A stretch of 64,000 nt of DNA from Rhodoblastus sp963748385 (GCA_963748385.1 CAVVIQ010000001.1:261946-325945), one strand, 5' to 3'; shown: positions 27,333 to 37,635, counted from the stretch's first letter. A program made the numbers and translations. Notes: generated by a model from the letters alone, not told the origin.

Positions 27333-30102
27333 ATGGGGAACAATGCGATCGGCGAGGGCGCGCCCGCGTCGTGGCACGCCCTGACGGCGGACGAGACGGT
27401 TCTGCGGCTTGCGACCGACGCCCGCGCCGGGCTCACGACGCAGGAGGCGGCGGGCCGGCTGGCGAAATACGGGCCGAACCGTCTGCCCGAGGGCAAGAAG
27501 CAGGGGCCGTTCGTCCGGTTCCTCGGCCAGTTCAACAATATTCTGGTCTATGTGCTGCTCGCGGCCGGCTTCACCAAGCTGATGCTGAGCCTGTGGGTCG
27601 ACGCCGGCATCATTTTCGCGGTGGTCGCGCTTAACGCGCTTCTGGGCTTCATTCAGGAAGGTCGGGCCGAAAAGGCGCTGGATTCCATCCGCAACATGCT
27701 CTCGGCGGAAGCGCGAACCCTGCGCGGCGGCGAGACCCGCATGATCCCGGCCGAACAGCTTGTCCCCGGCGATATCGTCCTGCTTGAATCCGGCGACCGA
27801 ATCCCGGCCGATCTGCGCCTGATCGAGGTCAAGAACCTGCGCACCGAAGAGGCGGCGCTGACCGGCGAATCCGTGCCGGCGGAAAAGACGACCGACCCGG
27901 TTGCCGCCAAATCGACCGTCGGCGACCGCGAGAGCATGGCCTTTTCCGGCACGATGGTCGTCTCGGGCCGCGCCGCAGGCGTGGTGGTCGCCACCGGCAG
28001 CGAGACGGAGCTCGGCCGCATCAACCAGTTGCTGGCGAGCGTCAGCGCGCTGGAAACGCCGCTCCTGCGCCAGATCAAGAAGTTCGGCTATAAGATCACC
28101 GCCGCGATCGCCTTGCTGAGCGTGATGATCTTCTCGTATGGCCATTGGCTCGGCCACATGAGCTTCGTCGAATTGTTCCAGGCGGTGGTCGGCATCGCCG
28201 TGTCGCTGATCCCGGAAGGCCTGCCGGCGCTGATCACCATCACGCTCGCCATCGGCGTCCAGCGCATGGCGAGTCGCAACGCCATCATCCGCCGCCTGCC
28301 GGCGGTCGAGACCCTGGGTTCGGTGTCGCGCATCTGCTCGGACAAGACCGGCACGCTCACCCTGATGGAAATGATGGTCACATCGGTCGTCACCGCGGAT
28401 TCGGCCTATGAAGTGAGCGGCGACGGTTATGCGCCGGAAGGCGAAATCCGTGAAAACGGCCATAAAATCGGCGAGCCCGCCCAGTCCCTCACGCTGATGG
28501 GCCGCGTCTCCATGCTGTGCAACGACGCCGAGCTTTTTCAGGACGGCGGCGCATGGAAGGTCGAGGGCGACCCGACCGAGGGCGCGCTCTATCCTTTCGC
28601 GACCAAGATCGGCATGACGCGCGAGACGGAACAGGCCGCCTTTCCCCGCATCGACGCCATTCCCTTCGAATCCGAGCACAAATTCATGGCGACGCTGCAC
28701 CGCGCGGCGGACGGGCATGAAATCCTGCTGGTCAAAGGCGCGCCGGAAGTCATCCTCGAACATTGCGACCGCCAGCAGACGGCGAACGGCGCCGCGCCCG
28801 CTGGATCGCGACCGTTTCGCGCGCGAGGGCGACCGGCTCGCGGCCCAGGGCGAGCGCGTGCTCGGCCTCGCCTGGCTGGAAAATCCCGGCCTGACGGCGG
28901 GCCGTCTCACGCCTGCCGACCTACCGACCAATCTGGTTCTTGTCGGTCTTGCGGGCCTGCTCGACCCGCCGCGCAAGGAGGCGATCGAGGCGGTCAAGGA
29001 ATGTCACGGCGGCGGCATCCGCGTCACCATGATCACCGGCGACCACAAGATCACCGCCGCGGCCATCGCCAGGATGCTCGGCGTCGGCGACGGCAGGACG
29101 GCGGTTTCCGGCGCCGAGATCGAGGCGATGAACGAGGCGGAATTGCAGGATTGCGTGCGGGACGTCGACGTCTTCGCCCGCGCCAGCCCCGAGCACAAAT
29201 TGCGTCTCGTCAAGGCGATCCAGGCCAACCGCCAGATCGTGGCCATGACGGGCGACGGCGTGAACGACGCGCCGGCGCTGAAAAAGGCCGACATCGGCGT
29301 CGCCATGGGGATCAAGGGCACGGAAGTGACCAAGGAAGCCGCCGGCATGATTCTCGCCGACGACAATTTCGCCTCGATCGGCGCGGCGGTGAAGGAAGGC
29401 CGCACCGTCTACAACAATATCGAAAAGGCGATGCTGTTCCTGTTGCCGACCAATGTGGCGCAGGCGCTGGTCATCGCCGTGGCGATCCTTTTCGGCTTCA
29501 CCCTGCCGATCACCGCCCCGCAGGTTCTGTGGGTGAATATGGTGACCTCGGTGGCGCTGGGCCTCGTCATCTCCTTCGAACCGCACGAGGCCGACGTCAT
29601 GACGCGGCCGCCGCGCGCGGTGGACCGGCCGATCGTCACCGGCTTCGGCCTGTGGCGCATCCTCTTCATCGGCGTGGCGCTGCTGGCCTATACGCTGGCG
29701 GCCTTCTTCCGGATGAAAGCCTATGGCGCTTCGGACGGGCTCGCCCGCACCGTGGCGGTCAACGCCATCACCTTCGGCCAGGTTTTTTACTTGCTGAACA
29801 GCCGATACCTGATCGACTCGTCTTTGTCGCTGACGGCGCATCAGGGCAATCGCTATCTGCCGCTCGGGATCGGCGCGGTGGTGGTTCTGCAATTGCTCTT
29901 CACTTATGCGCCGCCGTTCCAGGCGATGTTCGGCAACGAGGCGGTCCCGCTGTGGGTGTGGCCCTGGCTGCTGATCGGCGGCGTGATCTTTTTCCTCGCG
30001 GTCGAGGCGGAAAAGGCGATCATCCGCGCTTCGCCGTCGTTGCGGTGGTCGGTGGTGGCGATCGAAGCGGGCGGGGATCGGCCTGCGGTGAAGCGGGGCT
30101 GA
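27333..30102 (+). pseudogene. P-type (P2) cation-transporting ATPase, frameshifted
   Basis: Reads as a type II P-ATPase of about 922 residues once one base is removed. The first frame (27333 to about 28796) covers the cation ATPase N-domain, actuator with TGESVP, the M4 motif IPEGLP and phosphorylation site SDKTGTLT (Asp337). The second frame (from about 28798) continues with PLDRDRF, the MITGDHKITA and TGDGVNDAPALKKADIG hinge motifs and six C-terminal helices. The break is at 28797-28799, where a CCC run would need to be CC. IPEGLP is the Ca2+/Na+,K+/H+-ATPase type; the ion is not determined. Could be a real inactivation or a consensus error. Confidence 0.8.
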
Positions 30103-30349
30103 GACCCGCTGGCGGATCAAATCTGACGCTCGGCGGCGACAGCAAATGGCGTAAAACGGCGGCTTGCTGACCTTCATGCGCAGCGTCGGCAACGGCAAGA
30201 ATGCGCCAATACCGGACCTTCGAAAGCGCCTTCGTACCTCTCTATTCAAAACGAATGTGAGGATTCAGGCAAAAACTTCAGCGTCAAATTTCGACGATGA
30301 TACACCGTTCCGATACAAGGGCGCTGGAAGGCCGGGCAGCGGAGGAGCA

Positions 30350-31090
30350 TTAGTCAAATAGGTCCATTGTTGGCTGCGTTCTATTTCGAGCCACTTTTTG
30401 GTTCACCGGTTCAATCGTCTTTCCTTGTGCCAGTCGCGTCCGAGGCCCCTGCTTTTTTGGAAGATGGTAATCCGTCTCCCGCTCCAAAGTCTTTCGACAT
30501 GGGGGCACCCAAACAAGTTGAGGCTGCTTTGATCGAGCATATTTCTCCCAAACCAGCCAGCAGTATCCAGTAGCGGTGGATGCTTTCTTATCGAGCCTCC
30601 CCTTTACCATGGGAACTCGCTCGCTAAATTGAGCGAACTTCGTGGGCGGAGTTTTTACAAACATTCGATCATAGCGCCCAACGCTTTCAATGAAAACGGT
30701 GCGCGTCAGCATGGCTACGCCACGCCTTGCGACGTTCAATCCCTTTCGGATGAAATCCTCACCGAGTCGAAAGGGCGGATTGGTTATTACCCAATCAACC
30801 GATCCGGCAGCGTATGGGATTTCAAGAAAGTCCTTTACGTCGCCATAACCGTAGGGATAAACATCAGAACTGTGAACTTCGCCGAAATACTCTTCCAATA
30901 CCATCGACATAAACCCGCGATTGCACGCCGGCTCAAGACAAACCTGCTTGGAAAGGTCGAGTTTATCGCTGATGACATGTTCAATCAAAGCCCGCGTGGC
31001 CCAAGGCGGCGTGGGAAAATCATCTAAGCTGTCATCTGCCTCAGTCCGTTGGGCCATCACGGCATGCGACGTATTTTGGCGAGTTTTCAT
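30350..31090 (-). CDS. Putative DNA (adenine-N6) methyltransferase
   Basis: Protein of 246 residues. DFPTPPWATRALIEHV precedes the SAM-binding motif I (LEPACNRGFM, about 52-61), and the catalytic motif IV is NPPF (Asn104-Phe107), typical of amino-methyltransferases of the N6-adenine type. Base composition is visibly more AT-rich than the flanks and codon use differs, pointing to transfer. It lies 105 bases downstream of an HNH nuclease gene on the same strand, so it is likely the modification partner of that nuclease. No clear Shine-Dalgarno; ATG at 31057 is an alternative start. Recognition sequence unknown. Confidence 0.75.
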   Translation of the reverse strand: MKTRQNTSHAVMAQRTEADDSLDDFPTPPWATRALIEHVISDKLDLSKQVCLEPACNRGFMSMVLEEYFGEVHSSDVYPYGYGDVKDFLEIPYAAGSVDWVITNPPFRLGEDFIRKGLNVARRGVAMLTRTVFIESVGRYDRMFVKTPPTKFAQFSERVPMVKGRLDKKASTATGYCWLVWEKYARSKQPQLVWVPPCRKTLERETDYHLPKKQGPRTRLAQGKTIEPVNQKVARNRTQPTMDLFD

Positions 31091-31195
31091 TTGGCACCGA
31101 AATGATTGGGCTCTGACCCAAGCGAATCACACCCTACCATATGTTCAGTTTTTGTTCCAACCTGCGATAGCGCCTCTGATGAGTTTCGCACCGGT

Positions 31196-31966
31196 TTATT
31201 TGGTGGTAGCGGTTGCAATCAACCGTTTTAATGCCGGGATCGAAAGGACTTCGCCCGCCTTTCGGTGAACAATTCGATGGCAGTTTGGACACAGCGCGGC
31301 AACTTCTTTTAAAGCTGCCTGAAGGCCCTTTATTCGAGTAAGGCCGGAATTCAAGAATAATGGGCGCTTATGATGAATTTCGATCATTCCTTTATAGGCT
31401 CCCCCATAAACTGATTCCGCACGAAAACCACAGCCATGACATTCAATTGAGCCATCCGCATCTCGAAATTGAGAAATCGCATACTTTTTTAAAATTGCTG
31501 AGCGACGTGCCGCCTTTGACTTGGAAGGAACATGCGCTCCTTCTTCAACAACAATTGTGTCGAATTTCCTCTCAAGGGCCTTTTTGCGCTGTTCGGCAGA
31601 AAACCCTTGATCGGCAAAGGCTTCCATAATCCCGGTGCCATCTGCCGCGACTGATTTGCCAGCAGGCGTTATATGGTATTTTCCGTCAGAAAATGTGGCG
31701 TATCCGCTTCGTTCCAATGTGCTGTGCGATCTTAAATTTCGAACTTTTTGGCTAAACCTATCGTCGTTGCGGCCGTCCAATAAAATCAGATCATCGCCAG
31801 TTGGCTTCAGGGCACGACGTAAAAAGACTAGAAGTTGCGATGTCGTGATGCCTGCTGGGTGGGCGGAAATGATTTCTAACGCCGGAATTATCAGGTCAGG
31901 TTCAGAAAATGTACGCACGTCGGAGCTCCGAAAATTGCGGCCACAATTATCAATTATTTCGCACAA
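31196..31966 (-). CDS. HNH endonuclease (putative restriction enzyme)
   Basis: Protein of 256 residues. Residues about 25-105 look like a winged-helix DNA-binding module. The C-terminus is an HNH nuclease: zinc ligands C176/C179 and C226/C229, IEIHHKRPLF with the catalytic His199 region, and CHRIVHRK. Genes of this layout are common in type II or type IV restriction systems, and the adjacent methyltransferase favours a type II pair. AT-rich like the methyltransferase gene. No recognised immunity or controller gene is present. ATG at 31966. Confidence 0.75.
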   Translation of the reverse strand: MCEIIDNCGRNFRSSDVRTFSEPDLIIPALEIISAHPAGITTSQLLVFLRRALKPTGDDLILLDGRNDDRFSQKVRNLRSHSTLERSGYATFSDGKYHITPAGKSVAADGTGIMEAFADQGFSAEQRKKALERKFDTIVVEEGAHVPSKSKAARRSAILKKYAISQFRDADGSIECHGCGFRAESVYGGAYKGMIEIHHKRPLFLNSGLTRIKGLQAALKEVAALCPNCHRIVHRKAGEVLSIPALKRLIATATTK

Positions 31967-31992
31967 GAATTAAAAGAACCCGAAATATGCGG

Positions 31993-32082
31993 ATTCCGAC
32001 GAAGCCAGTCATGGATTCCAATAGGAAGCCGGCCACTTATTCCGATCTCAAGCCGGCCAGCGTTCCGATTTGAAGTCGGCCA
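31993..32082. repeat. Four tandem end-repeats of an IS21-family remnant
   Basis: Four related copies of ATTCCGAT-n3-AAGCCGGCCA begin at 31993, 32015, 32039 and 32062, 22-24 bases apart. The first is the most degenerate. Several short direct repeats at each end are typical of IS21-family elements, where they bind the transposase. They lie directly downstream of the truncated istB and mark the edge of the restriction-modification island. Confidence 0.6.
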
Positions 32083-32103
32083 ATTGCAGTTTGCCTCCGC
32101 AGG

Positions 32104-32354
32104 TCAGGACTGATGATGTTTCGCTGTTTCTGATTGGTCAAGTGCGGATGGATTTCGGACGGACGAGCGCGCCTTGCCCAAGCTTTCGTCGGCCAGATCG
32201 ATCCGATAGGCGTTGTGGATGAAGCGGTCGAGGATCGCGTCGGCTGGCGTCGGGATTCCGATCAATTTGAGACCGTCGCGAGCCTGTTCGGGAAGGTCCC
32301 CTTCGAGCCGATTCCGCTCATTGCCCCAAGGCGCGAAGCGAGTGATTTTGCCCG
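32104..32354 (-). pseudogene. istB: Truncated IstB (IS21 helper ATPase), C-terminal fragment
   Basis: The minus strand from about 32285 to the stop at 32104-32106 reads an IstB C-terminus: GIPTPADAILDRFIHNAYRI, then DLADES and a basic tail. The N-terminal two thirds, including the Walker motifs, and all of istA are missing. Reading stays open back to the stop codon of the Na/Pi transporter gene at 32355, so the deletion or insertion joined the two. The fragment cannot be active. Confidence 0.7.
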
Positions 32355-34019
32355 TTAGTTCGCCGGCTTTTCCGCTTCGCCGAGGAGATGCGCGACCGCG
32401 CGCCAGGCGTGACGCGCGAGCGATTCCAGGCGACGGACCGTCTCGATCCGCCCCATGGCCTGCTCCACATTGATTTCCCCGGTCCCGACCTTGCGCAGGG
32501 TCGGGCCGCGATGGGCGTGCTTGAGCTGTTCGAGTTGTCTGGCGCTGTCCTCGAGTATGGTCAGCGCCACGCGGCCGGCCGGCGTCTCCAGATGCTCGAG
32601 CGGCGCGGCGGCGGCGCCGAAGGCCTTTTCCCGCGCGATGTCGTCAACCGCCGCCACGGCCGAGCGCATGGCCTCGACGCAAAGCGCGGCGGCGCGCCGT
32701 TCGTCCTCGTCCTCGCGCGCCATCGGAAATTCGGGCTCCTCGCCGGCGGCGTCGACCAGCCGCGACATATGGTCCAGGGCGTGGAGGGTGCTGGCCAGAC
32801 GTAGATTTTCGCTTGCGGAGTGGGGCGTTCCGCTGACCTCGGCGATGAAGTCCTGCGCCTCGCGCAAGGCCTTGGCGGGCTCGGCCAGGGAAAGGGCTTT
32901 GGCGGCCTCGCCTTCGCCCGTGACCGCGGCCTCGATCCTGGGGCCAATCGCCTCGATGACGAGCGCGATGGCGCGCCGCACCGCCTCCACCGCCACCACC
33001 GGATTTTCGAGCGCGGCCGGGTCGAGGCCTCGCGTCAGCGGCGAGCGCGTCTCGGGCAGCAGCCATTCGACGAAACGGGTGAAGCCGTCGATGACTGGCA
33101 TCAGCACCGCGACGCCGACGACGTTGAAGGCGGTGTGATAGGCCGCCAGCAGCGACACCCCGTCGATATGTTCCGCCGCGCGCTGGATCAACGGCATGGC
33201 GAAGGGGAACGACGCGACCGCGATGGCCGCGGCGATGATCTTGAACAGGACATAGGCGAGCGCCAGACGCTTGGCGGTGGCGCTGGCGCCGATCGCCGCC
33301 ATGGCGGAACTGGTCGCTGTGCCGATATTCTGGCCGATGATCAGGGCGCAGCCCTGTTCCAGGCCGAGCGCGCCGGCATAGAAGGCGGAGAGGGTGACGG
33401 CGATGGCCGCCGTGGAGGATTGCATGACGGTGGTCATGACCGCGCCGACGACCACCAGCGCCAGAAGGCCGAGCCAGCCGGAAAGCCCGCCGACGCCCGG
33501 CATGCCGAGCACGGCGGGCAGGTCGGAGGGGTGGAATTGCGCCGCGACGCCGCCCATGCCCTGCTGGAGCGTGGTCAGGCCATAAAGGACAAGGGCGAAG
33601 CCGGCGAGCGACGCGCCCGCCGCGGCGAGGCGCCCCTTGCCCATCAGCTTGGTCAAGGCGCCGACGAAGATCATCGGCAGGGCGTATGACGACAATGAGA
33701 CGCGCACGCCGATCAGGGCCACCAGCCAGCCGGTGCCGGTGGTGCCGACATTGGCCCCGAAGACGAGGCCGAGCCCCTGCGGAAAGGTCAGCAGGCCGGC
33801 GCTGACAAGGCCGATGGTGGTCATGGTCGTCGCGCTCGACGACTGCACGAGCAAGGTGACGAGCGCGCCCCACAGCGCGCCGGACCAGGGCGTGGCGGCG
33901 GCCTTGCCCAGCACAGCGCGCAAGGACGAGCCCGCAAGCCCCTTGAGCCCGTCGGTCATGATCGTCATGCCCAGCAGGAACAGACCTATTCCGCCCAGCA
34001 CCGAAATCGCCGTCGACAT
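32355..34019 (-). CDS. Na+/phosphate cotransporter family protein with PhoU-like tail
   Basis: Protein of 554 residues. Two inverted Na/Pi-cotransport repeats occupy the first 310 residues, each with a QSSSAT-type motif (VQSSSATTMT near 60 and MQSSTAAIAV near 200). The C-terminal third is helical and PhoU-like. It should import phosphate with Na+ or regulate phosphate flux. The PPK2 gene lies 50 bases upstream on the same strand, so a phosphate/polyphosphate operon is likely. Its stop codon directly abuts the istB remnant, so the original downstream region has been lost. Confidence 0.85.
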   Translation of the reverse strand: MSTAISVLGGIGLFLLGMTIMTDGLKGLAGSSLRAVLGKAAATPWSGALWGALVTLLVQSSSATTMTTIGLVSAGLLTFPQGLGLVFGANVGTTGTGWLVALIGVRVSLSSYALPMIFVGALTKLMGKGRLAAAGASLAGFALVLYGLTTLQQGMGGVAAQFHPSDLPAVLGMPGVGGLSGWLGLLALVVVGAVMTTVMQSSTAAIAVTLSAFYAGALGLEQGCALIIGQNIGTATSSAMAAIGASATAKRLALAYVLFKIIAAAIAVASFPFAMPLIQRAAEHIDGVSLLAAYHTAFNVVGVAVLMPVIDGFTRFVEWLLPETRSPLTRGLDPAALENPVVAVEAVRRAIALVIEAIGPRIEAAVTGEGEAAKALSLAEPAKALREAQDFIAEVSGTPHSASENLRLASTLHALDHMSRLVDAAGEEPEFPMAREDEDERRAAALCVEAMRSAVAAVDDIAREKAFGAAAAPLEHLETPAGRVALTILEDSARQLEQLKHAHRGPTLRKVGTGEINVEQAMGRIETVRRLESLARHAWRAVAHLLGEAEKPAN

Positions 34020-34069
34020 CGCTTTCCCTTCCCCAAACCCTGTTTCGCGTCGCCTTTACCGGCTCGCCG

Positions 34070-34974
34070 TCACTTTTCGGCGTCGAGCTCGGCGCGCGCG
34101 GCGACGAGCTCCTGTTTCGTCTTCGCGTCGACCTTTGGGAAAGGCGAGGTCGAGGCCCTCGACCGCCTTCGACGATGGCTGCGGCGACGACGAGGCGCGT
34201 GAACCATTTGTTGTCGGCCGGCACGACATACCACGGCGCGCGCCGCGTGGCGGTGGCGCGGATCGCCTCGTCATAGGCGTGCTGATAATCGTCCCAGTAA
34301 CGGCGCTCGCGGACGTCGGAAGGCGCGAATTTCCAGTGCCGGTCGGGATCGTCGAGCCGCTTCATGAAGCGCTTCTTCTGCTCCTTCCGCGACAGGTTGA
34401 GAAAGAACTTCAGCACGATGACGCCCTGACGCGTCAGATAGTCCTCGAAATGAGCGATGTCCGCGAGCCGTTCGTCCCAGATTTTCTTCGACACATATTC
34501 CGGCGGCAGCTTCTGGAGATTCAGGAGCTGCTGATGTACCCGCACCACCAGGACTTCCTCGTAATAGGAGCGGTTGAAGACGCCGATCCGTCCGCGCGCC
34601 GGAACCGCCTTGGCGTAACGCCACAGAAAATCATGCGACAATTCCTCCGCCGAGGGCTGCTTGAAAGACGTGACCTCGCAGCCCTGCGGATTGACCCCTG
34701 ACATGACGTGTTTGATCGCGCCGTCCTTGCCGGCGGCGTCCATGGCCTGGAACACGAGCAGCAAGGACCAGCGGTCCTGGGCGTAGAGCATGGCCTGCTC
34801 CTCCGCCAGCCATTCGCGGCCGCGCGCGAGAAGCTCCGCCGCCTCGTCCTTGTCCATCCTCAGGCCGCAGGTGTCGCCGGGGTCGAAATCCTTGAGGCGA
34901 AACCCTTTGCCCGATTCAACCCGAAACGGGCGGACGAATTTTTCGATGCGTTCGAGAATTTCCTTTCTGGGCAT
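34070..34974 (-). pseudogene. ppk2: Polyphosphate kinase 2 family protein, double frameshift at 3' end
   Basis: The first 268 residues are an intact PPK2: Walker A DAAGKDGAIKHV (about 77), FNRSYYEEVLVVRVH and WKFAPSDVRERRYWDDY, ending WYVVPADNKWFTRLVVAAAIVE. Then two single-base insertions (in GCC at about 34166 and in ACCT at about 34132, plus strand) break the tail. Removing both restores a canonical ending to the TGA at 34070 and a 300-residue protein. PPK2 transfers phosphate between polyphosphate and nucleotides. As written, the frame runs on far into the neighbouring transporter gene, which is clearly spurious. The core is complete, so a consensus error is plausible. Confidence 0.75.
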
Positions 34975-35282
34975 GCGGCGACTTCCTCCCTCGCGGGCTC
35001 GGCAGAGCAAAGATCCGTCGGCTCCATTTTTTCGCAGCCTAGCAGAAGACGCCAAAGGGCAAAAATGAATCGAGGCTTTTGCGGGCGCCGACCCCGCCCA
35101 GGAACAGTCGAGGGCGAAGACTCTGCGCAGCGATCGAAAATTGGCGATCGACGAACCGGAATTGGGCTATCGACCCCTTCCGGCCGCTCGGGACAAATTT
35201 GTCGTCGGCCCGTTCGCCGCGCCACGCCGCCATCCCTCCTGCTGCGGTGCGCCAACTCTTCGTCCGCGACAAGGATGAGAAA

Positions 35283-36902
35283 TCATCGTGCGGCGGCGGC
35301 GATCAATTCCGAGGCTTTTTCCGCGATCATGATGGTCGGCGCGTTGGTGTTGCCGCCGATCAGCGTGGGCATCACGGAGGCGTCCACGATTCTCAGTCCC
35401 TCCAGCCCCCGCACGCGAAGCTGCGGATCAACGACGGCGAGATCGTCCACGCCCATCCGGCAGGTTCCGACCGGATGGTAGATCGTGTCGGCGCGCGAAC
35501 GGATGTGATCTTCCCAATCCGAGTCGGTCATGCCTTCGCGGACGCCGAACAATTCCTTGTGGCAATAGCCTGACAGCGGCGGCGTCAGCACGACGTCACG
35601 GGCGATCCTGGCGGCGCGGATCAGGGTTTCGAGGTCGCGGCGGTCGCTCAGGTAGCACGGGTCGATCCCCGGCGCCGCGAGCGGATCGGCGCTTTCGAGG
35701 AAGACGCGCCCGCGCGAATGAGGATGGAGCGCGCAGACATGGAGGCTGAAGCCATGGCCCCAATGCAGCTTGCGGGCGTGGTTGTCGACGACGCCGATGA
35801 CGAAATGCATCTGCGCGTCGGGCTGGTCGAGGCCGGGCGCGGTCCTGAAGAAACCCGCGCCTTCGGCGAAAGGCGTCGCCAGCATGCCGCTCCCGTCGCG
35901 CCGCCACGCCAGGGCGTGCGGCAAAAGCCTCGCCGCCGCGCCGAGGCCGATGCCGAAATTGTCCTTGTCGCGCGTCTTCCAGGCCAGGATGAAATCGAGG
36001 TGGTCCTGGAGATTCTGCCCGACGCCGGGCAATTCATGGACCATGGCGACTCCATGGGGCGTCATGTCTTCCGGACGCCCGACGCCCGACAATTGCAGCA
36101 GTTGCGGCGAGCCGAAGGCGCCGCCGCACAGCGCGATTTCGCGACCTGCTTCGACTTGCCGCTCTTCGCCGCCCACGCGATAGCGCACGCCGACCGCGCG
36201 CTTGCCGTCGAAGACGATTCTGGTGGCGCGCGCGCCAGTGATGACCGTCAGGTTGGCGCGCTTGCCCATCTCCGGATGGAGATAAGCCGCCGCCGCCGAA
36301 CAGCGTTCGCCCCTGCGCCTTTCATCGTGGAATTGCGTCACCTGGTAGAGGCCGAAGCCCTCGTTGTCGCCGGCGTTGAAATCGCGCTTCATGCGAAATT
36401 GCCGCCGGCCGGCGGCTTCGAGAAAGGCCCGGGTGATCGGACGCGGGCTCTGCTGGTCGGAAACCTGCAGCGGGCCTGAGCCGCCATGGACGTCATCCGC
36501 GCCCCAGACATTGTTTTCCGCCTTGCGGAAGAAGGGAAGCACCTCGTCCCAAGACCAACCCTCGCAGCCGCTTTCGGCCCAGAGGTCGTAATCGCGACGA
36601 TTCCCGCGCACATAGAGCATGGCGTTGATGGCGGAGGAGCCGCCGAGCGCCTTGCCGCGCGGTTGGAACCCGCGGCGGCCCTTCAGACCCGGCTGCGGAA
36701 CCGTCCACAGCGCCCAATTGTTGATTTTCGGGCGGCCGGAAATCATCGCCACCGCGCCGGCGGGCATGCGCACCAGCAGGCCGTCGCCGCGTTCCCCCGC
36801 TTCGAGCAGGCAAACGGAAACATCCGGATTCTCGCTCAGGCGCGCGGCAAGCGTCGCGCCCGCCGACCCGCCGCCGACAATGACATAATCGAAGCGATCC
36901 AT
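35283..36902 (-). CDS. GMC-family FAD-dependent oxidoreductase
   Basis: Choline/alcohol dehydrogenase-like flavoprotein of 539 residues. The FAD-binding motif DYVIVGGGSAGATLAARL opens the protein; GKALGGSSAINAMLYVRG is GMC signature 1 and the GAFGSPQLLQLSG block is signature 2. The C-terminal block YHPVGTCRMG has the active-site His. It oxidises an alcohol; given the nearby lipid genes an aliphatic alcohol is a candidate, but betaine synthesis cannot be excluded. No BetB-like aldehyde dehydrogenase is adjacent. The gene for a conserved hypothetical protein ends 13 bases upstream. The 308 bases between this gene's stop and PPK2 contain nothing I recognise. Confidence 0.85.
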   Translation of the reverse strand: MDRFDYVIVGGGSAGATLAARLSENPDVSVCLLEAGERGDGLLVRMPAGAVAMISGRPKINNWALWTVPQPGLKGRRGFQPRGKALGGSSAINAMLYVRGNRRDYDLWAESGCEGWSWDEVLPFFRKAENNVWGADDVHGGSGPLQVSDQQSPRPITRAFLEAAGRRQFRMKRDFNAGDNEGFGLYQVTQFHDERRRGERCSAAAAYLHPEMGKRANLTVITGARATRIVFDGKRAVGVRYRVGGEERQVEAGREIALCGGAFGSPQLLQLSGVGRPEDMTPHGVAMVHELPGVGQNLQDHLDFILAWKTRDKDNFGIGLGAAARLLPHALAWRRDGSGMLATPFAEGAGFFRTAPGLDQPDAQMHFVIGVVDNHARKLHWGHGFSLHVCALHPHSRGRVFLESADPLAAPGIDPCYLSDRRDLETLIRAARIARDVVLTPPLSGYCHKELFGVREGMTDSDWEDHIRSRADTIYHPVGTCRMGVDDLAVVDPQLRVRGLEGLRIVDASVMPTLIGGNTNAPTIMIAEKASELIAAAAR

Positions 36903-36915
36903 CGTCCTCTCCCCA

Positions 36916-37635
36916 TCAGCCCTGGAGCGGGCGGTCGTCGCCAGCGAACAGGGCCGCGCTGATCGCCGCCTCGCGCGCGGTCACCGTCTCCACAAACTCG
37001 CGCGCGCCGCCCATTTGCCGGAAGGCGTCGTAGCCGCGCTCCAGAAAGGCCTGCAGGTCTCCGAGCCCCGCCATCCGCGCAGGCTTGCGCATGGCGGACA
37101 AGGCCGCGCCGACGAAACGCGCATGGGTGAGCTGCTCCAGCGAATGGCCGAGATGGTCGATCAGCTCGATCTGCCGCACGCGGTCCTCCCGCCTCCCGAC
37201 GCCGCGATAGGCGGCGCCATAGGCGGCCGCGTCGATCGCGCCGGAACTCTCGCCCAGATGCGAAGCCATCGCCACGTCGAGCGATTCCGACAGCGCGTCA
37301 AGCTCGATGGCGTCGGCGATCGTTTCGAGCGCCGGCGCCGGCAGGGTCTTCTCCATCAAGGGAAGGACGCGGCGCACCGCCAACTCGCGATGGCCGAGGT
37401 CCTGCGGGCCATAAAGATCGGCCAGGAAGAAGGCCGCCGCGGCGCCGAATTTCGGACTGGCGACAAGGTCGGCATGGGTGCGCGCCAGCCGCGCCGCCTG
37501 CCATTCCCGCACTTTCCGCCGCCCCTGCTCGACGGCGGGGTCGCCCTCGACAACCCCCTTGACGCGCGCGATGATGTCGAGTTCCGCCTCGAGGCGCAAA
37601 ATTGCGAGATCCTTCGCGGAGGCCTTGTGTTTCAT
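36916..37635 (-). CDS. Conserved hypothetical helical protein
   Basis: Protein of 239 residues, predicted all-helical and soluble. AAFFLADLYGPQDLGHRELAV (about 68-87) followed by RRVLPLMEKTLP and AIELDALSE belongs to a conserved but unnamed proteobacterial family that I have seen annotated only as hypothetical. It precedes the GMC oxidoreductase gene by 13 bases and is probably co-transcribed with it. There are no metal or nucleotide motifs. Confidence 0.6.
   Translation of the reverse strand: MKHKASAKDLAILRLEAELDIIARVKGVVEGDPAVEQGRRKVREWQAARLARTHADLVASPKFGAAAAFFLADLYGPQDLGHRELAVRRVLPLMEKTLPAPALETIADAIELDALSESLDVAMASHLGESSGAIDAAAYGAAYRGVGRREDRVRQIELIDHLGHSLEQLTHARFVGAALSAMRKPARMAGLGDLQAFLERGYDAFRQMGGAREFVETVTAREAAISAALFAGDDRPLQG

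Noticed and set aside
30164..30361. A 65-residue plus-strand ORF
   Set aside because: No ribosome-binding site, composition unlike coding DNA, and its end overlaps the methyltransferase gene.
32644..35055. An 803-residue protein fusing PPK2 with a long tail
   Set aside because: The tail overprints the Na/Pi transporter gene in another frame and arises from the PPK2 frameshifts.
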